Shown in pieces: positions 7,880 through 15,352 of a DNA stretch of 29,265 bases. Position 1 is the stretch's first letter, and each line of letters opens with the position of its first letter. The notes beneath the pieces are model-generated. The model ran no database searches. It was given only the letters and a program-made list of their open reading frames with translations, and was not told where the DNA came from. A program made the translations under genes and the position numbers. Origin of the DNA: an uncultured bacterium (GTDB taxonomy: Bacteria; Actinomycetota; Coriobacteriia; Coriobacteriales; Coriobacteriaceae); contig CAJMPE010000003.1 in the NCBI GenBank assembly GCA_905215275.1, forward strand, positions 1 to 29,265. Direction: 5' to 3'.

Positions 7880-8485
7880 ATGGCAACGGTGTACGGGTAT
7901 GCGCGGGTGAGCTCGCGTGATCAAAATCTGAATCGGCAGCTGGATGCGCTGGGCGCCTATGGCGTGGAACCGGCGAATATCTTTGCCGATCGTGCGAGCG
8001 GCAAGGACTTCGATCGACCGCGGTATCGCGAGCTGCTGTGCGCGTTGGATTCCGGTGATGTGCTGGTGGTACTTTCCATTGATCGGCTGGGCTGTAACTA
8101 CAGCGAGATCCTCGAGGAATGGCGGTGCATAACCAAAGAGCTCGGCGCCGCCATCGTGGTGCTGGACATGCCGTTGCTCGACACGCGCGCCAGAGACTGT
8201 GGTGGGTCGGACGTGACGAGTGCGTTGATTGCCGATATTGTTTTGCAGCTGCTGAGCTATGTGGCACAGGTGGAGCGCGAAAACATTCACCGGCGCCAAG
8301 CCGAGGGCATTGCGGCGGCGCGAGCGCGCGGCGTGCGCTTTGGCCGGCCCCGCAAGCCCTGTCCTCCGCAATTCGAGCTGGTGCGCGATACCTACGAGGC
8401 GGGTGATATCACGCGGAGTCAGGCGGCAAAGCGGCTAGGCGTGTGCGTGGGGACGTTCGATCGCTGGATGCGCGAGATGGAGTAG
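7880..8485 (+). CDS. Orphan small serine recombinase (resolvase/invertase family), possibly catalytically impaired
   Basis: I chose the ATG at 7880 (201 residues) because the family's N-terminus begins right there with MATVYGYARVSSRDQN. The upstream in-frame start at 7850 lies inside the inverted repeat. The N-terminal resolvase domain (4-145) has R9 and nucleophile S11 in YARVSSRDQ, and SGKDFDRPRY. The ERENIHRRQAEGIAAARARGVRFGRP helix E/linker precedes a C-terminal helix-turn-helix (about 177-197, TRSQAAKRLGVCVGTFDRWM). The conserved DRLGR block reads DRLGC (68-72), so the arginine matching Arg71 of gamma-delta resolvase is Cys72 (codon TGT, one transition from CGT). That residue is normally needed for catalysis. 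No transposase, cargo or second recombinase lies beside it, so it is either an orphan regulator or remnant, or an inversion enzyme. Confidence 0.9.
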   Translation: MATVYGYARVSSRDQNLNRQLDALGAYGVEPANIFADRASGKDFDRPRYRELLCALDSGDVLVVLSIDRLGCNYSEILEEWRCITKELGAAIVVLDMPLLDTRARDCGGSDVTSALIADIVLQLLSYVAQVERENIHRRQAEGIAAARARGVRFGRPRKPCPPQFELVRDTYEAGDITRSQAAKRLGVCVGTFDRWMREME

Positions 8486-8510
8486 GGGCGCCACGGTCCT
8501 TTGGCGCCCC
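8485..8510 (+). terminator. Hairpin after the recombinase gene
   Basis: GGGGCGCCA (8485-8493) and TGGCGCCCC (8502-8510) form a perfect 9-bp stem starting at the last base of the stop codon. A T-run is lacking, so termination strength is uncertain. Confidence 0.55.
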
Positions 8511-8596
8511 GATTCGAACATTTTGGATTTCGCTACGGCGACAACTGCATTTGGGGGTACACTCGCTGCTGCTCAAAAAATGACGGAGGTTAGCCC

Positions 8597-9175
8597 TTGG
8601 CGCGTGTGAAGCACATAGTCGGATGGATTTCGGTTGTCCTGCTGGTCGTGACGCTGGCAAGTATTTGGGTACTGACGGAGCAAAATGTGGAGCAGACGTC
8701 GTCGCTCAGCGAGTCCACCGCGCGTGCGGTGGAAGGACGGGCTGCGGACGTGCGGCCCGACGCCGCGCAGGAGTCCCAGGCGGGGGATGCCGCCGAGGGC
8801 GCTGATTCAACGACTGCCACCGTTCATCCCGATCCGCTTGCGCCCGTTCGTCTGTGGATGGGTGCCAACATTCGTCGCGTCGCACATACCGTTGAGTTCT
8901 TCTTCGTAGGACTGTTTGCTTCGGCGACAGCGGCATGCCTGGGCGAGTGCCTGCCATGCGCGCGATTCCGGTACGTAGTCGCTCTGCTCTTTTGCGCCGT
9001 CTGCTCTGTCGGTGACCAAGTGCACAAGATTTTTGTTCCTGGCCGTCATTTCGACATGATCGACCTGGGCTTCGATGCCGCGGGCTATGTCACCGCCATG
9101 CTGCTGGTGCTGCTGGCGGCCGCGCTGGCTCGGTGCGCGACCTGTCCCATTGGCGCCCATGCGAGACGCCGTTAA
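8597..9175 (+). CDS. VanZ-like family membrane protein
   Basis: The TTG start at 8597 follows GGAGG (8585-8589) at good spacing and gives 192 residues. TM1 spans about 7-27. An acidic, Ala/Ser-rich linker (28-85) follows, expected outside the membrane. Then come RRVAHTVEFFFVGLF (93-107), a membrane segment at about 125-139, and SVGDQVHKIFVPGRHFDMIDLGFDAAGY (137-164), running into a last TM. The H97/E100 pair, DQxH (140-143), FVPGR (146-150) and D153 are the hallmark of VanZ-like proteins. VanZ gives low-level teicoplanin resistance, but most homologues have no known substrate, so a cell-envelope role is all that can be said. The gene appears monocistronic, with hairpins on both sides. Confidence 0.85.
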   Translation: MARVKHIVGWISVVLLVVTLASIWVLTEQNVEQTSSLSESTARAVEGRAADVRPDAAQESQAGDAAEGADSTTATVHPDPLAPVRLWMGANIRRVAHTVEFFFVGLFASATAACLGECLPCARFRYVVALLFCAVCSVGDQVHKIFVPGRHFDMIDLGFDAAGYVTAMLLVLLAAALARCATCPIGAHARRR

Positions 9176-9247
9176 CAACTCTGTTACGAATAATGCGACC
9201 TCGATGAATCATTTTGTGTCGCGCGTATTTCCGAGCGGTCGGATTCG

Positions 9248-9275
9248 AGGGGCGAGCGGTAGAACGCTCGCCCCT
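9248..9275 (+). terminator. Hairpin terminator after the VanZ-like gene
   Basis: AGGGGCGAGCG (9248-9258) and its complement CGCTCGCCCCT (9265-9275) form a perfect 11-bp stem with a six-base loop. Only TTG follows, so the T tract is weak. Confidence 0.6.
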
Positions 9276-9298
9276 TGTGCGCCATGATGCGGCACAAT

Positions 9299-9327
9299 GT
9301 ACCGTAAAAGCTGTTTATATCCGGTAC
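9299..9327. promoter_or_regulatory. Candidate operator upstream of the mur cluster
   Basis: GTACCG (9299-9304) and CGGTAC (9322-9327) are a 6-bp inverted repeat with a 17-bp AT-rich centre containing TTATAT, 45 bp before the regulator start. RpiR/MurR-type regulators usually bind inverted repeats near their own operons, so this is a plausible autoregulatory site. It is only a pattern-based guess. Confidence 0.35.
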
Positions 9328-9372
9328 GAATCATTCTTTGGTCTTTAATTCTTCTCAACGGAGGTGTTTGAG

Positions 9373-10224
9373 ATGGCAAACGGATTGCTTTTAAGGCTTC
9401 GTGAGCGTGAGCTCAGTGCGAGCCCGGCAGAGCGCAATGTCATCGCATATGTGAGCGCTCATCCGCATGAGGTGGTCGGGCTGTCCGTCCGCGGTCTTGC
9501 CGATGCCACGTTCTCCTCGCCCTCGAGCATTTTGCGCTTTTGCAAGCGCTTGGGTTTTGCGGGCTACAAGGAGTTTCAGCGCGAACTGATTGCCGAACTT
9601 GCGCTCTTGGGCGACAGAAAGGACGTTGCCCTCGAGGACATCTCCGTGGATGACAGCGTCGAGCGAATCGTGGGGAAGGTGATGAAAAGCAACGTGCGTA
9701 CGATCGAGGCGACGGCGCGAACACTCGATTACACCGTTTTGGAACGATGCGCAGCCTATCTTAAGCAGGCGCGCATGGTCAATCTGTTCGGTATTGGTGC
9801 TTCTCGCTTAGTTGCTCACGATCTGGCACAAAAGCTCATGCGTGTCGACAAGGAATGCCATCTGTACGATGACTGGCACGACCAACTCTTGTGCGCCAAG
9901 AACATGCACGAAGGCGATATCGGCATTGCTTTTAGCTACTCGGGCTTAACGCAAGAAGTGCTGGACTGCACTGCCGAGGCCCAACGCCACAACTGTCCCG
10001 TTGTGGCCGTGACCAAGGTAGACGGATCGTCCAAGCTTGCCACCGTGGTCGATGCCGTGCTCGGCGTTGCTGCAAGCGAGCCCTTGGTCCGCAGCGGTGC
10101 CATGGCCTCGCGTATGGCCCAGCTTATGGTTGTCGATGCCCTCTACGCTGCTTACGTTGCGAGCGATTACGAACGGGCGACGCATGCCATCAAGCAAAAC
10201 TACATCGAGAAACAGGAAAGATGA
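9373..10224 (+). CDS. murR: MurR/RpiR-family transcriptional regulator (HTH + SIS domain)
   Basis: I chose ATG 9373 (283 residues) because GGAGG at 9360-9364 is eight bases upstream, whereas the earlier in-frame GTG (9364) overlaps that site. The N-terminal RpiR-type helix-turn-helix covers about 1-77, with VRGLADATFSSPSSILRFCKRLGF as the HTH core. The SIS sugar-phosphate-binding domain covers about 115-260, with GIGASRLVAHDLAQKL and FSYSGLTQEVL as its phosphate-binding loops. In E. coli MurR represses murQP and responds to MurNAc-6-phosphate. The position directly before murQ, 10 bp apart, supports the same ligand here. The symbol rests on context; the sequence alone only gives RpiR family. 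Confidence 0.88.
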   Translation: MANGLLLRLRERELSASPAERNVIAYVSAHPHEVVGLSVRGLADATFSSPSSILRFCKRLGFAGYKEFQRELIAELALLGDRKDVALEDISVDDSVERIVGKVMKSNVRTIEATARTLDYTVLERCAAYLKQARMVNLFGIGASRLVAHDLAQKLMRVDKECHLYDDWHDQLLCAKNMHEGDIGIAFSYSGLTQEVLDCTAEAQRHNCPVVAVTKVDGSSKLATVVDAVLGVAASEPLVRSGAMASRMAQLMVVDALYAAYVASDYERATHAIKQNYIEKQER

Positions 10225-10234
10225 GGTGAACAAA

Positions 10235-11158
10235 ATGCTTGATTTAACGAAATTCACGACAGAACAGCGAAATCAAAAGTCAATGGACCTCGACACGATG
10301 ACATCGCTGCAAATCGTCACGACGATGAACGATGAGGACCTTCGCGCCGTCCAGTCGGTTACGAAAGTGTTGCCACAGGTTGCTACGGCAATCGACTGGG
10401 CTGCCGAGGCGCTCGAGCGCGGCGGTCGCGTCTTTTACATGGGCGCGGGCACTAGTGGTCGTTTGGGCGTGCTTGACGCTTCGGAGTGCCCGCCTACGTT
10501 TGGCGTATCGCCCGATCTGGTTGTCGGGCTCATTGCCGGGGGCGAGACGGCGTTTATCAAGGCTGTCGAAGGTGCCGAAGACAGCGAGGAGCTTGGCGCG
10601 AGCGACCTGCGGGAGCGTGGACTCTCGGACAAGGATCTTGTCGTTGGCCTGGCGGCAAGCGGTCGTACTCCCTATGTAGTGGGCGGCCTTGTGTACGCCA
10701 AGGCAACTGGGTGCAAGACCATTGCAATTGCCTGCAACCAAGGGTCGAAGATCGGGGAGAGCGCAGATCTTGCCATTGAGCCCGTGCCCGGTCCCGAGGT
10801 GCTGACCGGCTCAACGAGGCTCAAGGCGGGAACGGTCCAAAAGCTCATTCTCAACATGATTTCGACCGGTGCCATGGTCAAGATTGGCAAGGTGTACCAA
10901 AACCTGATGGTCGATGTGCAGCAGACGAACGAGAAGTTGGTGGTGCGCGGCCAGAACATCGTGATGGAAGCGACCGACTGCACGCGCGAGCGCGCTGTTC
11001 AGGCGCTTGCGGATGCCGGCGGCCACGTAAAAACCGCTATTGTCTCGGTGCTGTTGGACTGCGATGCCGAGCAGGCTGCGGTAGCTCTTGAACGGGCGCA
11101 CGGCCATGTCCGTACTGCGGTGAGTGGCCATGAGAAGAGCAACGCCGATGCCCAATAG
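10235..11158 (+). CDS. murQ: N-acetylmuramic acid 6-phosphate etherase
   Basis: The ATG at 10235 gives 307 residues, the family's usual size (~300), and follows AGGTG just after the regulator's stop. The open frame extends further upstream, but that part overlaps the regulator. MurQ is a cytosolic SIS-fold lyase that cleaves the D-lactyl ether of MurNAc-6P to give GlcNAc-6P and lactate. Visible motifs are GAGTSGRLGVLDASECPPTFG (70-90) with E84, and GAEDSEELG with E115, which match the catalytic glutamates Glu83 and Glu114 of E. coli. VGLAASGRTPYV is the second SIS phosphate loop. The C-terminal helical region is typical of MurQ. It is co-transcribed with the regulator and, after 57 bp, the PTS gene. 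Confidence 0.96.
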   Translation: MLDLTKFTTEQRNQKSMDLDTMTSLQIVTTMNDEDLRAVQSVTKVLPQVATAIDWAAEALERGGRVFYMGAGTSGRLGVLDASECPPTFGVSPDLVVGLIAGGETAFIKAVEGAEDSEELGASDLRERGLSDKDLVVGLAASGRTPYVVGGLVYAKATGCKTIAIACNQGSKIGESADLAIEPVPGPEVLTGSTRLKAGTVQKLILNMISTGAMVKIGKVYQNLMVDVQQTNEKLVVRGQNIVMEATDCTRERAVQALADAGGHVKTAIVSVLLDCDAEQAAVALERAHGHVRTAVSGHEKSNADAQ

Positions 11159-11215
11159 GTGCACGGCGTGAGCTGATATGACATCTAGACGAGATACCCA
11201 ATACAAGGAGGAGTT

Positions 11216-12646
11216 ATGACGAACAAAGAGCTGGCTCAAAAGCTGCTGGACCTTTTGGGCGGTAAAGACAACGTGCTCGCAAACGCGGCGTGCATGACGC
11301 GCCTGCGCGTGACCGTCAAAGACACGGGCAACGTCGACACGGAGGGTATTAAGGCGCTCGACGGCGTGATGGGCCTGGTTGAGGATGACACGATGCAGAT
11401 CGTGCTGGGTCCGGGCAGGGTGAATAAGGTGCTCGAGGAGTTCTCCAAGCTCACCGGCCTTGCGAAAGGCGTTGCTGATGGGAGCGTGGTTGACGCTGCG
11501 GCCACAAACAAGGCCGCGCAGAAGGCCAAGTACGAGTCTAAGCCGGTTCAGGCCTTCCTCAAGAAGATTTCCAATGTCTTCGTCGCCCTGCTTCCCGGCA
11601 TCATTGCGGCTGGCCTCATCAACGGTATCTGCAACGTCATTAACGTCTCGACGGCAGGCGCGCTTGCAGGCGAGTGGTGGTACCAGGGCATTCGTTCCAT
11701 GGGTTGGGCCCTCTTCGCCTATCTGCCCATCTTGGTGGGCTATAACGCGGCACGTGAGTTTGGTGGCTCTGCTGCGCTGGGCGGCATCGCCGGCATGATG
11801 TGTATCGCCAACAGCGCCATGCCCCTGCTTGCGCCTGGCGCGGCTGATCCTGCCACTGCCATTCTGCTGCCGCTCACCAATGCGCAGTACAACCCCGCAG
11901 CGGGCGGCATGATCGCGGCTCTCATCGCTGGTGCGTTTTTCGCCTGGATGGAGCGTCAGATTCGCAAGGTCATGCCCAACGCGCTCGATACGTTCCTGTC
12001 CCCGCTGCTGGTGCTCATCATCGGCGCCTTTGCTCTGATGCTTGTCATCCAGCCGGTTGGCGCTTGGCTGACGACCGCGATCTTTAGCGTCCTCACCTTT
12101 ATCTTCGAGAAGCTGGGCGTCCTGGGCGGCTATATCCTGTCGGCAGGCTTCTTGCCGCTGGTGTCCGTCGGCCTGCATCAGGCGCTCACGCCGATCCACG
12201 CTATGCTCAACGATCCCGACGGCGCTACCAAGGGCATCAATTACCTGCTGCCCATCCTTATGATGGCTGGCGGCGGCCAGGTCGGTGCCGGTTTGGCGCT
12301 GTACTTTAAGACCAAGAACGCCAAGCTCAAGAAGTATGTCGCCGAGTCCATCCCCGTTGGCATCCTGGGCGTGGGCGAGCCTCTGATGTATGCCGTTACG
12401 CTGCCGCTCGTTCGTCCGTTTGTGACGGCCTGCCTGGGTGCCGGATTTGGCGGCGCGCTCGCGGCGCTGCTTCACATCGGCACGGTTTCTCAGGGCGTTT
12501 CCGGTCTGTTTGGCCTGCTGATCGTCGTTCCTGGCCAGCAGCTCGGCTACGTTGCCGCTATGCTGCTTGCCTATGCCGCCGGCTTTGTCCTGACGTGGTT
12601 CTTTGGCGTCGACGAGCAGAAGATCAACGAGTTTTTTGGCGAGTAG
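11216..12646 (+). CDS. murP: PTS system EIIBC component, probably MurNAc/GlcNAc-MurNAc specific (MurP-like)
   Basis: This 476-residue membrane permease starts at ATG after AAGGAGGAG (11205-11213). The N-terminal EIIB domain (about 1-85) carries the phosphorylation site C26 in NAACMTRLRVTVKD, the glucose/sucrose-superfamily form of the motif. A Lys/Ala-rich linker follows. The EIIC domain (about 105-470) has around ten hydrophobic segments, with GLHQALTPIH and GVGEPLMYAVTLPLVRPF as the substrate-site signatures. There is no EIIA domain, as in E. coli MurP, which borrows the glucose EIIA, so an EIIA must be encoded elsewhere. Specificity is inferred from the neighbours murR, murQ and mupG; the sequence alone would allow sucrose or trehalose-type sugars. 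Confidence 0.88.
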   Translation: MTNKELAQKLLDLLGGKDNVLANAACMTRLRVTVKDTGNVDTEGIKALDGVMGLVEDDTMQIVLGPGRVNKVLEEFSKLTGLAKGVADGSVVDAAATNKAAQKAKYESKPVQAFLKKISNVFVALLPGIIAAGLINGICNVINVSTAGALAGEWWYQGIRSMGWALFAYLPILVGYNAAREFGGSAALGGIAGMMCIANSAMPLLAPGAADPATAILLPLTNAQYNPAAGGMIAALIAGAFFAWMERQIRKVMPNALDTFLSPLLVLIIGAFALMLVIQPVGAWLTTAIFSVLTFIFEKLGVLGGYILSAGFLPLVSVGLHQALTPIHAMLNDPDGATKGINYLLPILMMAGGGQVGAGLALYFKTKNAKLKKYVAESIPVGILGVGEPLMYAVTLPLVRPFVTACLGAGFGGALAALLHIGTVSQGVSGLFGLLIVVPGQQLGYVAAMLLAYAAGFVLTWFFGVDEQKINEFFGE

Positions 12647-12713
12647 CCTGATGCTGCGCGCCATGTCATTCGAACGTCTTGACGTGCCGCAGATCTCTTG
12701 ATGCTATGGTTGT

Positions 12714-12747
12714 GCCGGCGGGGCTAACTGCTCCGCCGGCCTTTTTT
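12714..12747 (+). terminator. Intrinsic terminator between the PTS gene and mupG
   Basis: GCCGGCGGGGC (12714-12724) pairs with GCTCCGCCGGC (12730-12740), with one mismatch, around TAACT and is followed by CTTTTTT. It is strong in form but lies inside the cluster, only 17 bp before the next start codon. It could therefore set a lower expression level for the last gene, or that gene has its own promoter. Confidence 0.85.
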
Positions 12748-12763
12748 AAAGGAGCGTTGAAGC

Positions 12764-13816
12764 GTGAAAACGGGTATTTCGATTTATCTTTCCAGCCCTC
12801 TGCAGGATATTGAGCGGACGATTGAGCGTGGTGCCGCGGCGGGTGCGCGCTATGCGTTTACCTCGCTGCATATTCCCGAGGATGGGGGAGCGGCATATGC
12901 CGATAAGGTCCGTCATGTGCTGTCGCTGCTTTCCGCCCGCGGCATTGCGCTCATTGCCGATGTGGGGCCGCGCACGTGCGATTTGCTCGGGCTTGAGCGT
13001 ATCGAGGACCTGCGCGATCTGGGGTTGGAATACCTTCGTTTGGACTATGGCTTTAGCGCCCAGCGGGTCGCGGAGTTGTCCGGTGTATTTCACATTGTGG
13101 TCAATGCATCGACGGTGAGTTCTGATGAAATCGCATCGTGGCGAGAAGCCGGTGCCGATGTGACTCGTTTTGCCGCCTGCCACAATTTTTATCCCAAGCC
13201 TTATACCGGTTTAGCTCTGGAAGACATTGCTCGGACGAATCTTCGTCTTGCGGCGCTTGGCTTCGAAATCATGGCTTTTGTGCCGGGTGATGCCAACGTT
13301 CGCGGGCCGGTATTCGAGGGACTGCCGACGGTCGAGGCGCAGCGCGGTCGCGCGTCAAAGGTTGCCCTCAACATGCTTGAGCTTGCACATGGCGCCGATT
13401 GCGACATTGTGTTGGTCGGCGACCCCGATCTTTCCGATGCGGGCTGGGCGCAGTTTGCTCAAGTTTCCGCCGGATACGTGGATTTGCAATGCGAGCTTGA
13501 CCCCGGCTATGCCTGTGTGCGCGGGCAGATTCATCACGACCGGCCCGATTCGAGTACCCTCATCTTTAGGTCTCAGGAGTCGCGCACGACGCTTAAGCCG
13601 GATTCTGTGCCGACGGATACCGGTGCCGGCCTGCCGCGAAAGACGGGGTCGATCGCTGTGAGCAATAGCGGCTATGGGCGCTACGAAGGCGAGCTTGAGA
13701 TTGCGCGGGTCGATCTTCCCGGTGACAAGCGCATGAACGTTGCGGGCCATATCACGCCCGAGGCAATGGAGCTGCTGCCGTTCATCAAACGCGGATTCGG
13801 GGTACGGTTCGTTTAG
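12764..13816 (+). CDS. mupG: MupG-type 6-phospho-N-acetylmuramidase (DUF871 family)
   Basis: The GTG start at 12764 follows AAAGGAG (12748-12754) and gives 350 residues. The N-terminal MKTGISIYLS...ARYAFTSLHIPE and the following TIM-barrel-like alternation are characteristic of DUF871. Other family blocks include NASTVSSDEI, ACHNFYPKPYTGL and AFVPGDANVRGPVFEGLPTVE. A small C-terminal domain (about 235-350) ends with GHITPEAMELLPFIKRG. Staphylococcus aureus MupG of this family hydrolyses MurNAc-6P-GlcNAc to MurNAc-6P and GlcNAc, and lies beside murQ, murP and murR. The same four functions occur together here, so the same role is a sound inference. The intracellular location follows from the absence of a signal peptide and from the PTS-phosphorylated substrate. 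Confidence 0.88.
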   Translation: MKTGISIYLSSPLQDIERTIERGAAAGARYAFTSLHIPEDGGAAYADKVRHVLSLLSARGIALIADVGPRTCDLLGLERIEDLRDLGLEYLRLDYGFSAQRVAELSGVFHIVVNASTVSSDEIASWREAGADVTRFAACHNFYPKPYTGLALEDIARTNLRLAALGFEIMAFVPGDANVRGPVFEGLPTVEAQRGRASKVALNMLELAHGADCDIVLVGDPDLSDAGWAQFAQVSAGYVDLQCELDPGYACVRGQIHHDRPDSSTLIFRSQESRTTLKPDSVPTDTGAGLPRKTGSIAVSNSGYGRYEGELEIARVDLPGDKRMNVAGHITPEAMELLPFIKRGFGVRFV

Positions 13817-13908
13817 CGTGTGACCCGTGGGCTACAATTGGCCCATCATACGAAGGCGTCTCGTGTGGCGTGTGCCTGCGTTGGCCGATCTATATTCGGA
13901 GGATTCCC

Positions 13909-14268
13909 ATGACCGTACTGTTTGTTGAATATCCCAAGTGCTCGACCTGTAAAAAGGCCAAGGCATGGCTGGACGAACATGGGGTTGAGTATATCGACCG
14001 CGATATCGTTACGGACAATCCCACGGCCGATGAACTTGCGACCTGGATTGCTCGTTCGGGGCTGCCGGTGCGACGCTTCTTTAACTCGTCGGGCATGAAA
14101 TATCGAGAGCTGGGCCTGAAGGCGCGCCTGGATGCGGGTATGACGGACCAGGAATGCTGCGAGCTGCTGGCGACCGACGGCATGCTTGTTAAGCGTCCGC
14201 TACTGGTGGGCGACGACTTTGCGATCCCCGGCTTTAAGGAAGCGGCTTGGACCGAGGCGTTGCTGTAG
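13909..14268 (+). CDS. ArsC/Spx-family thioredoxin-fold protein
   Basis: The ATG at 13909 follows GGAGG (13898-13902) and gives 119 residues, the normal size for this family. The N-terminus VLFVEYPKCSTCKKAKAWLDEHGVEY has the CxxC at the start of helix 1, as in ArsC/Spx/YffB proteins. RDIVTDNPTADELATWIARSG and a later LVKRPLLVGDDFAIPGFKEAAW match the family's RPLL-G-F block. Members are glutaredoxin-like reductases or RNA-polymerase-binding regulators (Spx). This sequence looks like the YffB/ArsC-related branch common in gut anaerobes, whose substrate is unknown. There is no arsenic gene nearby, so arsenate reduction should not be assumed. A weak TACAAT -10-like box lies at 13833-13838. Confidence 0.85.
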   Translation: MTVLFVEYPKCSTCKKAKAWLDEHGVEYIDRDIVTDNPTADELATWIARSGLPVRRFFNSSGMKYRELGLKARLDAGMTDQECCELLATDGMLVKRPLLVGDDFAIPGFKEAAWTEALL

Positions 14269-14273
14269 CGGCT

Positions 14274-14383
14274 GCGGAAGGTACGTCCCGTTTCGAGCGC
14301 TGATTCTGGGACACGGTTTCCGGTTGAGGGCTCGACGGGAAAGTGGGGACCAGTTTGAGCTTGTAATCTGGGACGCACTTTCC
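14274..14383. repeat. Two related dyad elements containing TCTGGGAC
   Basis: The clearest unit pairs 14338-14353 with 14368-14383 (13 of 16 positions) around a 14-bp loop. A weaker, diverged copy lies at about 14274-14323; it shares TCTGGGAC and TTTCC with the first. The pair fills the gap between the ArsC-like gene and the 3' end of the minus-strand gene. It looks like a degenerate intergenic palindromic repeat. Confidence 0.45.
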
Positions 14384-14402
14384 GCCGGCGGGCCTGCCCC
14401 AG

Positions 14403-14813
14403 TCAGTCCTTCAGCTGCGCCCATTCGTGTGGGTCGTAGATCTTTACGTGCTTGTCGGGCGTGTCGCTCCAATACTCTTCGTCCATAAAGGGCAGGTATG
14501 CCTGAACGCCGGGACAGATAAACGGAATCCGTTGCCGCTGCAGGCGCTCGCGCTGCCGCTGCTCCAGGTTCGTCTCGGATATGACGGTCGGCATGCCGGA
14601 CAGCTCGACGAGGCTTGCCTGGATGCGCTTGAGGTCGGGGAGCGCCGCATGCCATGACGTCCGCATGATCAAAAATGAGGCGCGGCGGTAATTTGCCTGC
14701 ATCACCGTGATGGCGGGGCGCAGCGTGGGATGGATTTTGTCCCGTTCGGGCCAAAGGTCGGCAGTGATCTCGAGGCCCAGGGTCTCCCATAGGTAATCAA
14801 GCTCTTCGTCCAT
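14403..14813 (-). CDS. Hypothetical protein, probably truncated at the C-terminus
   Basis: This is a 136-residue frame starting at ATG 14813 with only a weak GAGG upstream. I do not firmly recognise it. Residues 20-70 look helical, and a KRIQASLVELSGMPTVISET segment is followed by RERLQRQRIPFICPGVQAYLPFMDEEYW. The last block resembles the end of the N-terminal domain found in some MarR-like winged-helix regulators of Firmicutes and Coriobacteria. In those proteins a sentence like IPFI-P-Q-YLPF precedes the DNA-binding part. If so, the winged helix is missing here, and the stop lies just next to palindromic repeats. It may be a remnant or a stand-alone domain. The codon usage resembles that of the neighbours. 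Confidence 0.6.
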   Translation of the reverse strand: MDEELDYLWETLGLEITADLWPERDKIHPTLRPAITVMQANYRRASFLIMRTSWHAALPDLKRIQASLVELSGMPTVISETNLEQRQRERLQRQRIPFICPGVQAYLPFMDEEYWSDTPDKHVKIYDPHEWAQLKD

Positions 14814-15016
14814 GGCGCCTCGATATCTACGCGATCATTGATACTTCGATTGTGTTGCCTGGTGCTATCGTTTTCGCAGTAGAATCTGCCAACGGTTGAC
14901 GGCTACCGCTCGCGGCGTTTTGCCCTTCGTGTACAGCGGTCGGCTTCACAGGTCCTTCACGGGTTGGACGAAATTAGGCCAATTTGGCCGAATTTCAAAA
15001 AAGTCAAAATTGGGGC

Positions 15017-15045
15017 TTGCGTCATGGCGTGACTTCCCGTATATT
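15017..15045 (+). promoter_or_regulatory. Sigma-70-type promoter of the tRNA genes
   Basis: TTGCGT (15017-15022) and TATATT (15040-15045) are 17 bp apart, the ideal spacing. Transcription would start near 15052, about 38 bases before tRNA-Gln. The preceding 14814-15016 stretch holds no gene I can support, only a small palindrome GGCCAATTTGGCC at 14977-14989. Confidence 0.7.
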
Positions 15046-15089
15046 TCTTTCTTGCGCAAAGGCACAGCCGAGCGCAGCGATGCAGTCAT

Positions 15090-15163
15090 TGGGATGTCGT
15101 CTAATGGCAGGACAGCGGATTCTGGTTCCGTCAATGGGGGTTCGACTCCCTCCATCCCAGCCA
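15090..15163 (+). tRNA. tRNA-Gln (anticodon CUG)
   Basis: The acceptor TGGGATG (15090-15096) pairs with CATCCCA (15153-15159). The discriminator is G, followed by an encoded CCA. The D arm has GTCTAATGGCAGGAC. The anticodon loop TTCTGGT has CTG at 34-36, inside a GCGGA/TCCGT stem. The T arm is GGGGG-TTCGACT-CCCTC. Confidence 0.96.
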
Positions 15164-15180
15164 TTGCATTTGCTACATAT

Positions 15181-15254
15181 GGCCCGTTCGTCTAGCGGTT
15201 TAGGACGCCGCCCTCTCAAGGCGGAGATCACCAGTTCGAATCTGGTACGGGCTA
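15181..15254 (+). tRNA. tRNA-Glu (anticodon CUC)
   Basis: The acceptor GGCCCGT pairs with ACGGGCT (15247-15253), with one G-T at the first pair; the discriminator is A. The D arm is GTCTAGCGGTTTAGGAC. The anticodon loop CTCTCAA has CTC, in a CCGCC/GGCGG stem. The T arm is CCAG-TTCGAAT-CTGG. The 3' CCA is not exactly encoded (ACCCA follows). It lies 17 bp after tRNA-Gln and is probably transcribed with it. Confidence 0.95.
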
Positions 15255-15352
15255 CCCACAAATGAATGCCCGGGCCTCGCAAGAGACCCGGGTTTTGTGT
15301 ATCGACCGTTTATACGGCGCCTGCCGTGTTTCGCTCAGATCGAGGAGTAGCC

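Noticed and set aside
10811..12664. 617-codon minus-strand frame across murQ and the PTS gene
   Set aside because: Antisense shadow; the plus-strand products are recognisable enzymes with ribosome binding sites.
13909..14268. Arsenate reductase assignment for the ArsC-fold gene
   Set aside because: Family membership is clear, but there are no arsenic genes nearby, and the family includes Spx and uncharacterised YffB types.
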